This document shows, one piece after another, positions 50,755-63,773 of a stretch of DNA of 64,000 nt. The number at the start of each line of letters is the position of its first letter. Position 1 is the stretch's first letter. The stretch lies in assembly GCA_016758965.1 (NCBI GenBank), contig JAEPRB010000216.1:1-64000 (forward strand), read 5' to 3'. Origin of the DNA: Circinella minor. Taxonomy: Eukaryota > Mucoromycota > Mucoromycetes > Mucorales > Lichtheimiaceae. Under the pieces are notes generated by a model that was not told the origin of the DNA, made no database searches, and worked only from the letters and a program-made list of their open reading frames with translations. Position numbers and translations under genes: made by a program.

Positions 50755-53016
50755 AAAATTAAATAATGGTTTTATATATATTAACAACTTATTTTTTGAT
50801 TTATTTAGTGGCTGCAAGTCATGATACAACATTAGTTGATCGAGAAGAAACACCACGTATGCCATGGCATGATTTATCTTGTGCTGTGGTAAGTTTATTA
50901 ATATATATATGTATATATAGAAAAAAAAAGAACTTTCTTTTTAACAAATCAAAATTGATATTTAGGTTGGACCTCCTGCTCGTGATGCTGCACGTCTATT
51001 TATTCAACGATGGAATTATTTAAAAGCAAGTAAAAGTGGACATCGAGATATTGTACCCTTTTTAATGCCAAAAGGAGAATATGTTGCACAAAGAGATGAA
51101 AGTAATTTTGAAGGAACATGTCATGTTCAAATTTTAAGAAGTTGCTCAAGTTGGAGTTCTGGTATTGGAAGAGAGGTAAAATAAAAAATAAAAATAAAAA
51201 GTGAACAAGAGGGCTATGGAGATGATAAGATGATTCTTTTTAACCTAATTATTATTATTATTATTTTTTTTTTTTTTGGTAATAGCATTCCATTTATAAC
51301 GCTTATTTGGAATCTATTATTCAAGCCAAACATTTTATTTATATTGAAAATCAATTCTTTATCAGTGCAACAGGAGAAGATAAAATTGTACGAAATAGAT
51401 TAGGTCAAGCTATTGTAGATCGTATTAAAAGAGCTCATTATAATAATCAAAAATTCAAAGTATTTATTTTGATACCATTGATTCCTGCATTTGAAGGAGA
51501 TTTAACAACAGGTGATTCTGTTGCTGCTCGGTAAGTTAAATATAAATAATTGAAAAAGTTGTATAATTATTTTAACAAAAGAAATATATTCTATTAGAGG
51601 TGTTATGCATTATCAATATATATCCATGAATCGTGGTGGTGCATCTATTTGTGAAAAATTACGTGAAGAAGGAATTGATCCATCTGAATATATTGGTTGG
51701 TATAGTCTTCGAAATTGGGATAAGATTGAACCACGTATACCAAGAATGAGAAGAAAAAAGACAAATAAAAAACAGAATAATCATTCAACACAAAATGGTG
51801 ATTCATCTCAACCACAAGAAAATGAATCAAAAATAGAAGATAATCAAAATCTTAAAGTGAATGGGGGTAATAATGAAGATTTAGCTTCTTTATCTTCAAA
51901 ATCATCAAATGGTATAAGTGAAGAAACAGAAGATCAAGAACAAGATGGTCGTGATCATTATGTTAGTGAATTAGTTTATATTCATGATAAATTATTAATT
52001 GTTGATGATCGTATTGTTTTAATTGGATCTGGTAAGAAAATGATTATTATTATTTTTCTTCTTCTTCCTATTTCTTGTTTATTTATTTTCATCTAACATC
52101 ATCCTACGTATTTCTTTGTTTATAGCAAATATTAATGATCGGTAAGATAATTTTTTTTTTTTTTTTTTTTGTATGTTGTATAAAAAATATTAACCCATTT
52201 ATTATTATTATTATTAGATCATTATTGGGTAACCGTGATTCTGAAATGGCTATTTATATTGAAGATACCGAACTGATACCTTCTTATATGGATGGTAAAA
52301 AATATGAAGCTGCCAAATTTGCACATTCTCTTCGTATGCAATTATGGAAAGAACATTTAGGTTTATTAGATTTTCATGATTGGGATATTTTAATGGACCA
52401 AGATGATGATGATGTACTTCAAACCAAAGCTACTGAAGGTATTGGATATAATACAGCTGCTGCTGGTATAGGACAAGAACCTTCTTCTTTACATCAACAA
52501 CAGCAACCATCATTGCAAGAAGGAATACCAGGACAAGAAAGTGATATTACACTTGTTAATAATGAAACAAATCAAGTGATTCAAGATTGTGAAAGACATG
52601 AAGTAACACGTATTATTGATCGTGTATCAAGAACACGTAGTATTTTTGATAAATTCCGACATCATCAACATCGAGAACATTTAAAAGAAGCACAAGCTTT
52701 AGATCCATTAGCAGATCGATGTTATTATAATATTTGGCGTAAAACAGCGAATGCAAATACATTAATTTATCGTGATTTATTTAAATGTGTACCTGATGAT
52801 ACAGTACGTACATTTGATGAACATCGTAAATTTGTTCCTGATAATAATAAGGTACCTTATGGTCACGTAGCAGATCCTGAAAGACCTGCTGAAGAAATTC
52901 AAGAAAAATTAAATGGTGTTCGTGGTCATTTAGTTGAATTCCCAGTAGATTATTTAAAAGACGAAGCTTTATTAAATACTATTGAATCTATGGCACCTAT
53001 GGTCATTTTCACTTGA
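47605..53016 (+). CDS. PLD1: Phospholipase D, PX-PH type (PLD1/Spo14)
   Basis: Fourteen in-phase exons: 47605-48651, 48775-48801, 48902-49736, 49843-49925, 50017-50194, 50327-50394, 50458-50516, 50596-50708, 50809-50888, 50966-51175, 51286-51530, 51598-52031, 52126-52141 and 52218-53016; 1397 residues. It hydrolyses phosphatidylcholine to phosphatidic acid and choline at membranes, in vesicle traffic and sporulation in yeast. A long Gln/Glu-rich disordered N-terminus precedes a PX domain (~350-500, PPILLPMIS, RTIADFVTLHY), a PH domain (~515-610), HKD motif 1 (H745-E-K747-x4-D752, then GGIDLCFGR) and HKD motif 2 (H1111-D-K1113-x4-D1118, then GSANINDRS). IENQFFIS and the C-terminal PLD motifs are present. 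Both catalytic motifs are intact. The spacer before HKD2 holds an acidic, Asn/Gln-rich insert. Confidence 0.95.
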
Positions 53017-53276
53017 AAAAAAAAATCCATCTATCTCCCCCTCCTCTCTCTTTCTCTCTCTCTTTTTCTGAACAAACCCTGTGTTTTTTCTTATATAACT
53101 TATATTTATATTTATACCATTATCATTCTATCATTACATATATCATATATAAACCAAATTTGTCTTTATAAAAAAAAATTAATTGCGCTGCGCTTTTTTG
53201 TTTTTATATATATATAAGTTTAATTTAATTTATTTATTCAAGTGGTTTATTTCTTTTTTCTTTTGGTCTTTTCAAT

Positions 53277-55600
53277 ATGCATAGTCGTGAGTTGTATATT
53301 CATTTATTAAAAATAAAAATAAAAATCATTACGCATTTTATTTTTATTTATTTTCAAATAAACTCATTATTTTTTTTATATTCATTATAAGCAACTACGC
53401 CTCATCTTCAACGTCGATTAACTTATAAAGAAGCAGGAGAACCTATTTCTCGAAAATACCCAGTAACTATTGCTATTGATTTCGGTAAAAAAAATAGATA
53501 TATATATTTACATTCCTTATATATATTTAATGTGAATTGTATCATTTTGTGACATTTTGAACTGACTGAAAAGATGAATGAGGGAAAAAAAGAAAAACAC
53601 AAACTAAACTAAAACGCTTTTTTTATTTTTTTTTTTTTTATGTGATATGATCTTGTTTCAGGAACGACCTATTCGGTATATAAAAAAAAAAAAATATTGT
53701 TTGTTTTGTTTTTAAATTCGAAATTATTATAACATATAATATTTTAATAAGATTCATAATCTATCTATTTATCTATCTATCTATTAATATAGGGTTGTAG
53801 TTATAAATTTGAAGATGATGATGAAATATATGATGTAGTAAAATGGCCAAAACATTTTGGATTTTATGCCAAAGTACCTAGTTTACTTTATTATAAAGGA
53901 CGTGCAAAACGTTTAGTGGATTGGGGTGATGGTGCTCGAAGATTAGCACTTCAGGTAAAAATTATATAAAGATGGGGTTTGAAAAAAAAAAAAAAAAAAA
54001 AAAAAAGGATGTTGATTAAAAGAAAGGAGATTATTGATTTATAAAAAGTAAATATCTATTTTTTTTTTTTTTGTTAGCCAGGACAAGATGGATTTTTAAT
54101 ACGTCAATTTAAATTATGGCTTGCAAAAGAAGAAGATACAATCACATCACCACCACCTCCTTTATTAGAAGGTCAAGAACCTGTAGATGCTATATCAGAT
54201 TATTTAAGATTATTTCATGAATCTGTTATTGAACAAATGATGAGAACAGGGGCTGGACGTTATTCAATGGATCAATTTGGTTATGTAAGTTATTTATTAA
54301 AAAAAAAGGGGGGGGAGGAGGATTGATATAATTAATAAATAATCATGCCTTTTTTTTTTTTAGTGTTTAACAGTACCAGCTATATGGGATGATACAGCTA
54401 AAGCAGCTATGCGTGAAGCAATGATACAAGCTGATATTATTCAACCAGATGATCCACCTGAACGATTAGTACTTGTTGGTGAACCAGAAGCTGCTGCTAT
54501 GTATTGTGAAAAACAATGTGAAAGTTGGAATAGTATGCAAGATCAAGATACATTTATGATTGTAGATGCAGGTGGTGGTACTGTAGATATTATTATCTAG
54601 TAAGTCATTTTTATTTTGAATTAAAAAAAAAAAAAGATGGGTTAGAAATAAATAATTCGTTAATATAACCCCCCCCCAATACGTAGTCAAATAGATAAAT
54701 CTGGTGAAACACGTTCATTAAAAGAAATTACAAGAGGATCTGGTGGTACTTGTGGAAGTGCTTATATTGATAATAATATGAGACAATGGTTTTTAAATCG
54801 ACTAGGTGAATATGCAGATCAAGTCTCTACTTGTACTTTGGAAAATGTAATGGAAGTATTTACTGAAAAAATCAAGGTAATTAATTCAAATGTTCTTTAT
54901 ATATATATATAGCTAAACCTGTTTAATGCTAATAATTAAATATTTGGGATATTATATTAGCCATACTTTTGTGGTCATGGTGATCAATATCTTACTGTAC
55001 CAGCTACAATGATGCCATTACGTGAACATTTGGATGACCTTATTGATGATGATGGAAATATTTTACTTTCTGCTGAAGTATTAAATGAAAAAATGTATAT
55101 TCCAGTATTTAATCAAGTTATTACCCTTATTAAAGAACAATTGGATCAAGTACCTCAACAAGTGAATTCACTTTATTTAGTAGGTGGATTTGGTTGTTCT
55201 GAATATTTGTATACAACAGTGAAAGAACAATTTGATTCTCGGATACCTGTTATTGCCATGGCACCAAGAGGGGATGTAGCTGTTTCTCGTGGTGCTATAT
55301 ATCATATTAGTCAGCCTTCATTTATTGCTACAAGGATATTACGTAATACTTATGGATTAATGACGCGTATGGCATTTCAAGAAGGTCTTGATCCAGAAGA
55401 AAATGCTATTATTACAAGTGATGGTATTAAGCGATGTGCAACACGATTTGATATTATGGCATATAAAGGTCAATCTATTCATGTCAATCAAAAAATTAGT
55501 CGTCATTTTTGGGTTAAATATCAACGAAATACGGAAGGTAAAAAAATCAAAAATTAATATACTATTAATAAGAAACGGATAAATTAAATTGATATAGTCA

Positions 55601-55633
<33 letters not shown>

Positions 55634-55905
55634 CATTAATTCATATTATCTTGTATTATAAATATATTTATTTAGCGGATTTGTATGTCTATAGTGGTGA
55701 TGCACCTATTCCACGTCAAGTAACAGATCCTGGAGTACGAAAAATGGCAGATTTTCCTATTCGAATGCCGATTTTGGATGGATACGTACAAGGAGATCCT
55801 GTGGATATTAGGATAGATTTCATGTTTGGATTATCCGAATTAAAGATCCATGTGTTTATTGCTGGAAAACAAATAGAATTTGTAACTACCTTTGAAAATG
55901 AATAA
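53277..55905 (+). CDS. Hsp70-family ATPase, HSPA12-like
   Basis: Nine in-phase exons: 53277-53286, 53392-53484, 53662-53675, 53793-53954, 54078-54284, 54364-54599, 54687-54876, 54961-55537 and 55676-55905; 572 residues. The nucleotide-binding motifs are present: phosphate-1 (D33-F-G-T-T-Y-S-G40), phosphate-2 (D230-A-G-G-G-T-V-D-I) and the adenosine motif (L375-YLVGGFGCSEY). There is no canonical substrate-binding domain; the C-terminus is a short beta-rich region (VYSGDAPIPRQVTDPGVRK). That short, diverged form matches HSPA12A/B-type proteins rather than Ssa-type chaperones, so a chaperone role is uncertain. The start is inferred: MHSP is reached by a 10-nt first exon whose GTGAGT donor is good. 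The gene follows PLD by 260 bp on the same strand. Confidence 0.88.
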
Positions 55906-56651
55906 AAATTAAATGTACATTCAAAATGTATATAAAAGAAAAAACAACGGATTTTTTTTTATATAGATAAAAGTATTTATACATGCTATGTATGAAATAA
56001 TAATTGATTGCTCTGCTAATAATAATAATGAACAAGCGAAAATGGATATGTGTTTCTTTATAATACGTATGATATCTAAATAAACTAGTATTCAAATCTT
56101 ATATAAGTAATCGTAAGATACATCATTCTTGATACGTTTTACTATAAACTACACAAAGGAAACAGGAGATACCTTCCTTGATGAAAAGAGTTTTATTTCG
56201 AGACCCTACGTAGCTCTCCAATTCAAAGAAAAAAATGGGTGGCTGTGTTTATTTGAGCTGTATTTTTACAATGGTGTAAAACGTTAGTAGATAAAGTAAT
56301 TAGTTGATTACGTAGCTTGTTCTACGTACGCACTAAAAACAGTTTCTTTTTTTAAAAAAAGTTGTTATAATATGAGTTTGACAAACACAAATGTTAATTA
56401 CATGGATACATCTTTTTCGCATATGTAAACAGTATTATAATTTTATATACAATGGTTCTTGTACGATATCAGTCCTAAATTAGTGTTGAATAATAAAGAT
56501 TCTCACTTTTTTTTTATACGTAATTGTTGTCAATTTAATATATGCTTTTATTATTACTATTGCTACTATAAACAACTCTTTTTGTCTAAAATATTCAGTT
56601 AAACTGAATTTTATTTCTTTCCATACGTACAATCTTCTAACTCTGCTGGTA

Positions 56652-57021
56652 CAGTAAAACCCCGTTTTTTGCACATGTGGGATTTTGGCCTGAAGGTGTG
56701 CAAAAAGCGGGGGTGTGCAAAAATCGGGGGCGCAAAAAGAAAGGAAAATAGAATAGCCGTTCATCTAGGCACTATTATTAGTGTATCGATAGATGTCCAA
56801 AGTTGCTGACTATAAAAATGGTCTAATATTACTAGTCTTATTTCATCTCAGCATAAGTAAACATACAACTGGGATTTTGCATAGGTCCTTCTGAAGGTGT
56901 GCAAAGTGCAAAAAGCGAGGATTGTGCAATTTTCTTAAGTAAAAACTGGGATTTTGGCCAAAAAGTGTGCAAAAAGCGGGGGTGTGCAAAAAGCGGGGGT
57001 GCAAAAAACGGGTTTTTACTA
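56652..57021. mobile_element. 370 bp MITE with GTGCAAAAA subterminal repeats
   Basis: Terminal inverted repeats: CAGTAAAACCCCGTTTTTTG at the left, and GCAAAAAACGGGTTTTTACT at the right. They are flanked by TA on both sides, consistent with a Tc1/mariner-pogo-type non-autonomous element. Inside, the motif gtgcaaaaagcggggg is repeated near both ends, like transposase-binding subterminal repeats. No coding frame. Different family from the 820 bp MITEs. Confidence 0.85.
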
Positions 57022-57129
57022 TACTTTCTGAAAGTATGTCCAACTACCATACCATCTATTAACTATCAATCTCTTTCATTTTTTAACGTTTTCCACTATT
57101 TCCATGAGCCCAGCTGTTGAGAAACATGA

Positions 57130-58514
57130 TATGTTTAGTAGTTTTATTGTGGAGAAATCTAAAGACCATATATCACCATTATCAATTTCTTCGAGGTCAT
57201 CAAGAACAAGAGTCTCAAGCTGACTTGGCAACAAACATTCTGCTGGACCATTGATGAACAGATAAATGGGTTTTTTTTTTTATCGAGATAAAAATCGCCA
57301 AAGTTGAGCGACTTTTAAACTTTTGATTTTGAATAATGTCGAGTATATGTTTCTGGTCCAAGATTATAAATATGATGTAGCCCGACTTCTTGTAAAGTGG
57401 GATGTGGGTCGAGTAAAGCATGAAATGTAAAACAATTCTTGAAAAACAGTGGCATTGACATACGATATACGTAGTCGAGTGCCATTTTCATTATCTATTT
57501 CCTGGCCAGAGTTTCCAATTGAAAAAGTCCGTAATCTAGGTAGTGTCTTTAGAGCGTCGATGGTTATGTTGTTAGAAGAGCATATTATTCGAAAGATGTT
57601 GACTACTTCGAGTGTTGAACAGTTACGAGTTACATTCGCAAATATTTTTTTTTCAGTTTTCATTACGTATTAAATGAAAATTTCAGATATTGAAGACACG
57701 GTGCTGTAAAATATTGAAAAGAACTCCAATCATCTAATCAACTATTTGTTTCAGGGCATAATGAAATGGCTTCCATCTTTTGTTTCATATTAACACTACT
57801 AATTATAAAAGTAATGCTGCTGTCACATATTGACAATTATGAACGTCGATTGTGTAGTCATAACTGGATGTGTTAATAGAACAATTGTAATATTTATCTT
57901 TCATATCGAAATTATATTTAGATGGTCAATCATCAATAGTTATATAGGGTAGCTCCTTGCTGCCGTAATTATGAATTAAACAAAGACCATCTAAATCAAC
58001 ACCTGAGATATTAATTTCAATTCCTTGTAAATTAATTAGTCATTGTACAGTTGTTTCGATATATTGTATTCCATATTGTAATTCTGTGTCTAAATAAAAA
58101 TAGGACAATGATGAATGTTGCGGCTGCGCCTCCAGCTGTACTGGATGTTGTCGTTCTGGCTGACGTTGCGAATATACATGAGAATGTCGAAAACCACCTT
58201 TTGTAAATTCAAGTCATTTGAGATTTGGACAAATATCAAGAATTTCATTACAGCTAAGATCTCCTTAAATTAAACATGCCTCTTCGAAAGAGTGAGAGGT
58301 ATTTTTCAAAATGCTTTTAAGATGTGTCTTTGAGATTCTAGAATATATTTTTTGTCATTTATAGAAGGTGAATTTAAAAACATATATACGCACCATCAAC
58401 AATTTTATAATTAGCTTATGCTATGACTTTTAGTTTATAACAGTAGAAAAAAAAAGTAATGGGAATATTTTTGAGATTACGATTGTAAATTGGGTATGGC
58501 AACGAATCCATCTT
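57130..58514 (-). pseudogene. F-box/LRR protein relic
   Basis: Minus strand. MDSLPYPIYNRN near 58514 resembles the F-box start; then fragments near 58200-58050 (LEAQPQHSSLSYFYLDTELQ-like text) and 57663-57364 (NCSTLEVVNIFRIICSSNN, ITIDALKTLPRLRTFSIGN). The last matches the plus-strand relic at 23479-23727 (NITIDVLITLPSLRCFAIEN). The pieces are separated by stops. Non-functional. Confidence 0.6.
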
Positions 58515-58809
58515 ATACAACAATTGGCTTTATTTACCCATGGACCATATTGAATACAATACAACGGGTTCTGCTCAATTTTATAACCAACAATCCTTCC
58601 TTGTTAAAGATCGTCATCTTAAGATAATCAATTCATCCAACCTGATATTATGCATGACAATTGATAAATGGTATCACTCTTTCTTTATACACACACACCT
58701 CTTCCGAGTTATATTACTACGATATGTTTGGCTATTATTGATACTGGTATATTATTTTATTTTTCTTCGGGTAGATTATATAGCTTGTGCCGATAACTAT
58801 TGAAACGAT

Positions 58810-60780
58810 AACTATTGAGAAAAGAAAGTGTTCTGGATATGGATTAATATTACGCTTCGTATACTTGGATCTGGATAATGGATATTTGGATAGTATAAAA
58901 TAGAGAGATTATTAGTGTTGTTAATCATGTTATACATATCGTTGCGGTAATGGTAATAAATTATTTTATGGATTGTTTTTTGTTTTTTTGAACAATGGTA
59001 TTTGCTATTATTTATTACGGGAACGGTCAAAATATCATTATTGTTATGAAATAATATAGGAAATGTTGTAACATAAATAATGTTAGGAATAATATGGTAT
59101 AAAAGATATAATGAACTGGGACGAGTAATAACATTTCGGCATCTTTGGGATTAGATCATTCGAAAAGCATAGATTTAAAAAGTTTGTTGAATCTTTAAGT
59201 TGAATACAATAATAATAATCACATTTATTGACTTGCTACCTGTAAACAAATTAAGAACGCGGCATACCTTTTTAATGTAACATTATTATGTTCTTTTATA
59301 AGTAGCTTCGTAGACACATTACCACTTTGAATTTATTGGATCATTAGATAGTCGGATTGTATGGTAAATATATTTATCTACATCTAAACGTTCGGATAAG
59401 ATAATAATGCTAGATCCACATATTCTTTTATCAGTAGAACACTATATTCTGTCGGATAGAAATAAATATTACCGCAACAATAAATAATGCTTTGATACGT
59501 ATACGCTAAATAAACTATGTATTATCTAAACAGCCTCCAAGATATTGTACTACTTATAATATAAAAAAGAGAATATATATATATTACGAAGCACTTGTCT
59601 GGAAGAGATTGAGTATGTTACTGGATGGAATATATATACTGATCAAGAATTTTGAGTTAACATGATTATGAGGAATCGAAACCATCCTCGTATCGATAAC
59701 AAAACATACTCGAGAACGTCCAATAAGATAGAGTTGATTATCCAAAAGAATTTATGTATATACTTTATTGATGATAATAATAATAATATACTACATAACA
59801 ACAACACTACTTGGAATCCAATTCATAGTTGTAATACCTGATTCACTCTTTAACCTTTCATCATCCGTGTGTTTCTTTGATAATATGTGCTGTTCTATTA
59901 ATAATATTAGGCGTAGAAAACATATTAGAGCTTGCTACAAGAGTAACGTCTTCTTTTTAACTTTTAAAAATAACGTTGTCTGGTGAGTTGGAAAACAAGT
60001 AGTTGCTTGCTTGTTCTTTAATTTTTTTTTGCAAAGCTGTTTTTATGCTAATATATATTGACGTTCATTGCGTTCAATATTGATGTACGATTGTCGACTA
60101 CATTGTTGGCTGAAATGCTCGTTCTATATATTACTAAAGCAAAGCGTGTCTTGAAAGTTTCGGTAACTGTTAATCTTATAACCTTTTTGCATACTTTTTT
60201 TTGTCCTAACCATGAGGTTCCCCTTCCTTCAGACATACGTATAAATCATTCTCACTAGAATGCTTTTCTTTCTTTATATTGTTGGTGTTCCTCTCTGACA
60301 TGCTGAGTACGGTCATATTGCTTCAGTCCAATTGTTGTTTTGTTTTCTCCAACCTTATACCACTTACCTCTCAGTTCGGGTCTTCCCTTTTTTTCTCCCT
60401 CTTTCACAAGATAAACATATAATGAAAAAAAAAGACAATCTAATTCAGTTATTATTATAGTTTTTACCTTTGTTAGATTGAAATAAATGTTTGTGTTTTT
60501 TTTTATCAAAAAAGGAAAGAATAAGGTGGAAAAGAAATAAAAACCGACCCATTTGTATTTTTTTTTTTTGCTGTGACTAAATAACCCCTTTCAGCTATGC
60601 ATGATTATTTTACTGTTCCATAATAGTTATATTTTTATACAGATAGTTCCTATATGTTGTAGATACTATAGATAATAAATGTTATATATAAAAATATAAG
60701 TATATTAAGCAATAATAATTAATTATCTCATCATCGAATATTCAGTTATTATATACGAACTATTATAACTTTGGGGCGAA
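58810..60780. other. Intergenic, no supported gene
   Basis: Only short ORFs on both strands, none with recognisable motifs or splice-consistent extensions. Confidence 0.5.
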
Positions 60781-60789
60781 CATTGTGCT

Positions 60790-61260
60790 ACCAAGCATGA
60801 AAAAAAAGGCTTTCAGAGCGGAAATAGCATCAGAGCTCTTGAAAATTGCGTCGCCAAGCATGAAAAAAAAAAAAACTTCAGAGCGAATAAAAAAATCAAA
60901 ATTCACGAAAATTAAAACCTCCAACACAAAAAATTATGACGCTCCTTATGGAAAAAAAAATGCAACTATCGAAAAAAAAAATATCATTCACGAATATTGA
61001 TGATGTTTACCTCGAAATAAAAAAAACACCATTTGTGATTAAAAAAATAACATTCACGAATATAAAAAACGCCATTTACAATTAAAAAAAACCTTCATCT
61101 CGAAAATAAAAAACACCATTTATGAATATTAAAAGAGCATATACGGAATCAAAAACACCATGGTCAACTTCTTCTGAAAAATCCTGTACTATCAAAAAAA
61201 AATATCATTCATGAATATTGATGATGTTTGCCTTGATATAAAAACACCATTTGTGTTTAA
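60790..61260. repeat. A-rich imperfect repeats with CACCATTT units
   Basis: A direct repeat ccaagcatgaaaaaaa..ttcagagcg occurs twice about 60 bp apart (60791 and 60853). Then follow several copies of aaaacaccattt(a/g)t and tcattcacgaatat. Related text recurs at 61690-61850 (gcaccatttataaatatta, cttcttctggagaatcc). Confidence 0.7.
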
Positions 61261-61689
61261 CATTTGTTGTGGTAAACCACCATAATACGTAACACATATT
61301 CCATCTATTTATGAATAATTGGTCAAACATCATTCCATCAAGGATAAAAGATATAAGCATATAAACACTATTATTTCTTTTGATTCATTCTTATTATTAA
61401 TCCAAATAAAAAAGGAACATCAAAGAAAGAATGAGATTAGTAACAACTGTCATAAACAGTTTCAAAGAATGATCTAGAATTAATATTTATAATAGAACAA
61501 ATATAATAGGTCCTCCCATCCCTACGTTTAAAACATAGTTTAGGCATGATTGGATAAAATAAGATAGTTACATTATATAGAAAAGATATGAAAGAACAGT
61601 TATTTTATTTCAGGAATAAACAGATTCTCAACTATATTTACTTTTGTTTTATCTTTCTATTTTTACCAGTCGTATTTATCTCATTTGCA

Positions 61690-61850
61690 GATATAAAGAA
61701 CGCGATCTACAATTAAAAAAAATGTTCATCTCGAAAAAAAAAAGCACCATTTATAAATATTAAACAAGCATATATAGAATCCAAAATGTCATTAGCAAAA
61801 TTAAAAACACCATCGTCAGCTTCTTCTGGAGAATCCTATACCTAACATCA
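61690..61850. repeat. Second block of the CACCATTT repeat
   Basis: Same units as 61060-61190 in the same order, including cacgaatattaaa-like spacing and the cttcttctg(g/a) segment. Confidence 0.65.
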
Positions 61851-62083
61851 AAATAGTCAAATATCTGAGCCATGAACTGAATAGGTTACTGTCATACTAA
61901 TAAACTATATCTAAAAGTTAATAGAATTTGAAAACATTAATAGAATAAAAGATTACTAAAGGTAACAGCTAAAAATTTCCGCGCAGTTTTAAAATTAGAT
62001 AATTGCTTATCCCACAAGTCCCAAAAGATGGAAATTTTAGGGGATTATAAGTGGATCGTTCCAGGATAAAAAGTAACAAAAGA

Positions 62084-62213
62084 AACGCCGGCGACCGGTG
62101 GTTATAGATTTGTACATCCCACCTGAGGGATCAAATCTTAGGCAGTGTGTCAACGGCGTTCTCCTGTGCCATACAGTTCTTGTATGAGATCGCGGTTCTT
62201 TTGCATTTTTTTT
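62084..62213 (+). ncRNA. Candidate structured RNA ending in a T run
   Basis: A GC-richer island in AT-rich DNA. Nested perfect stems: AACGCCG (62084-62090) with CGGCGTT (62154-62160); AGATTTG (62106-62112) with CAAATCT (62132-62138); within that, ATCCC (62116-62120) with GGGAT (62127-62131). A separate hairpin CATACA/TGTATG lies at 62170-62186. Eight T follow at 62206-62213, like a Pol III terminator. It is not a tRNA, 5S, U1-U6 or SRP RNA that I can recognise. Low to moderate confidence that it is transcribed. Confidence 0.35.
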
Positions 62214-62559
62214 ATAAATAAAAATATAAAAAGAAGCTGTGCGACTTTTGTTTTTTTCAGCTTATTTGATAGTGAAAAAACTAGTCTAGTAAGATATATA
62301 ATATAAAAATGTTTTAATTATTAGTGCCAATGTGTTGGAATATTATACAAAAACAAGAGGTAGTAGTCTTGAATTATTCTATCTAAAACAGCTTTATTTT
62401 AGTGTAACTTTTTTCTAACTTACTGGTTCGTTAATTATTTTACTATTAACAATCAAACTTAACAGAATTAAAGCATCAATTTATTTGATATTTTGATACT
62501 GTTTTCTTGATTTCATCACCAATAATAACATAGTTTCAATATAGAAACTAATCTATTAT

Positions 62560-63700
62560 CTTCATAGTTGAGATATAGTGAATAGAATATATAAATAAAG
62601 TAAGTGGTTAAATAGAATAAAATAGAATAGAATTTAAATGGAAAACAAGAATAAATATTGTGAGAATCTTATATGTCTTTTATTACGGATTGATTATAAA
62701 AATATTGATAAAAAGAATGAATGATCATTATTATTTCTAATTTGATGTGAGTATTTATATATGTTTCTATTTTATATTTCCTATCCTTTGAGGATGGATA
62801 TTATTGTATATTATTATATGAATAAATAAATATCTTTATGTTTGATGATCTTCTTTATGATGTGTATGATTTATGAGTATTATTATATATACGATTTGTT
62901 ATGATTATTATTTATACGGTGATCATTATTTGTAAAGCGACCGATGTATGTTTATTATAAGCTTTGCTTGTTAGTTTATATTATAATTATATTAGGATTA
63001 TTATGATTAGGTAGTTATGTGGTGCACATATACCACAATAGTATTGCATATTTTTCAAACTACTTTAAAAAACACTTTCATCAACGTAGGTATAAAATAT
63101 ATAAAGTAACACATATAGAGACTCTTGAAATTAATGAATCAGATACTGCTTTAAGCCCTCTTATAGGCAGCCACAGGAGATCTTTGAAGTGTCACTGTTA
63201 TTTTCTTTACAATACCTATATGTGGTATATGTGCACCACATAACTAGCTAATCATAAACTATAATATAATTATAATATAAACTGATAAGCAAACTTTATA
63301 ATAAACACACATCAGTTGCTTTACAAATAACCATCACTGTATCAATAATAATCATAACAAATCGTATATATCATACACATCATAAAGAAGATCATCAAAC
63401 ATAAAGATGTTTATTTATTCATATAGTAATACACAATAATATCGATACACAATGGATAGGAACTATAAAATAGAAATATATATAAAGACTTATATTTAAT
63501 TACGTAGAAATAATAATTATCATTCATTTTTTTTATCAGGTCTTTTATAATCAATCCATAATAAAAGACATTTAAGAAGATTCTCACAATATTTATTCTT
63601 GTTATACATTTCTTTCTACGTACGTATTCAAATTTTATTCTATACATATAATTCTACCTTACTACTTTATATATTCTATTCCAATATATCTCACTATGTG
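62560..63700. repeat. Foldback palindrome of about 1.1 kb
   Basis: Left arm (about 62560-63025) and right arm (about 63225-63700) are inverted copies. Inner ends: tatgtggtgcacatatacca versus tggtatatgtgcaccacata. Middle: caagaataaatattgtgaga versus its complement near 63600. Outer: gaatagaatatat versus atatattctattcc. The loop is about 190 bp. Arms have diverged by small indels. It may be a foldback transposable element or a collapsed inverted duplication. Confidence 0.85.
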
Positions 63701-63773
63701 ATATATCCAACAACTTTTAATCCTAGAAAGTGGTGCATGATTGATTAGTGAAGATTTGAAAGAAGCTGTATGA

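Noticed and set aside
62084..62213. tRNA gene
   Set aside because: No cloverleaf with 7-bp acceptor stem, anticodon arm and a true GGTTCGA box could be drawn on either strand.
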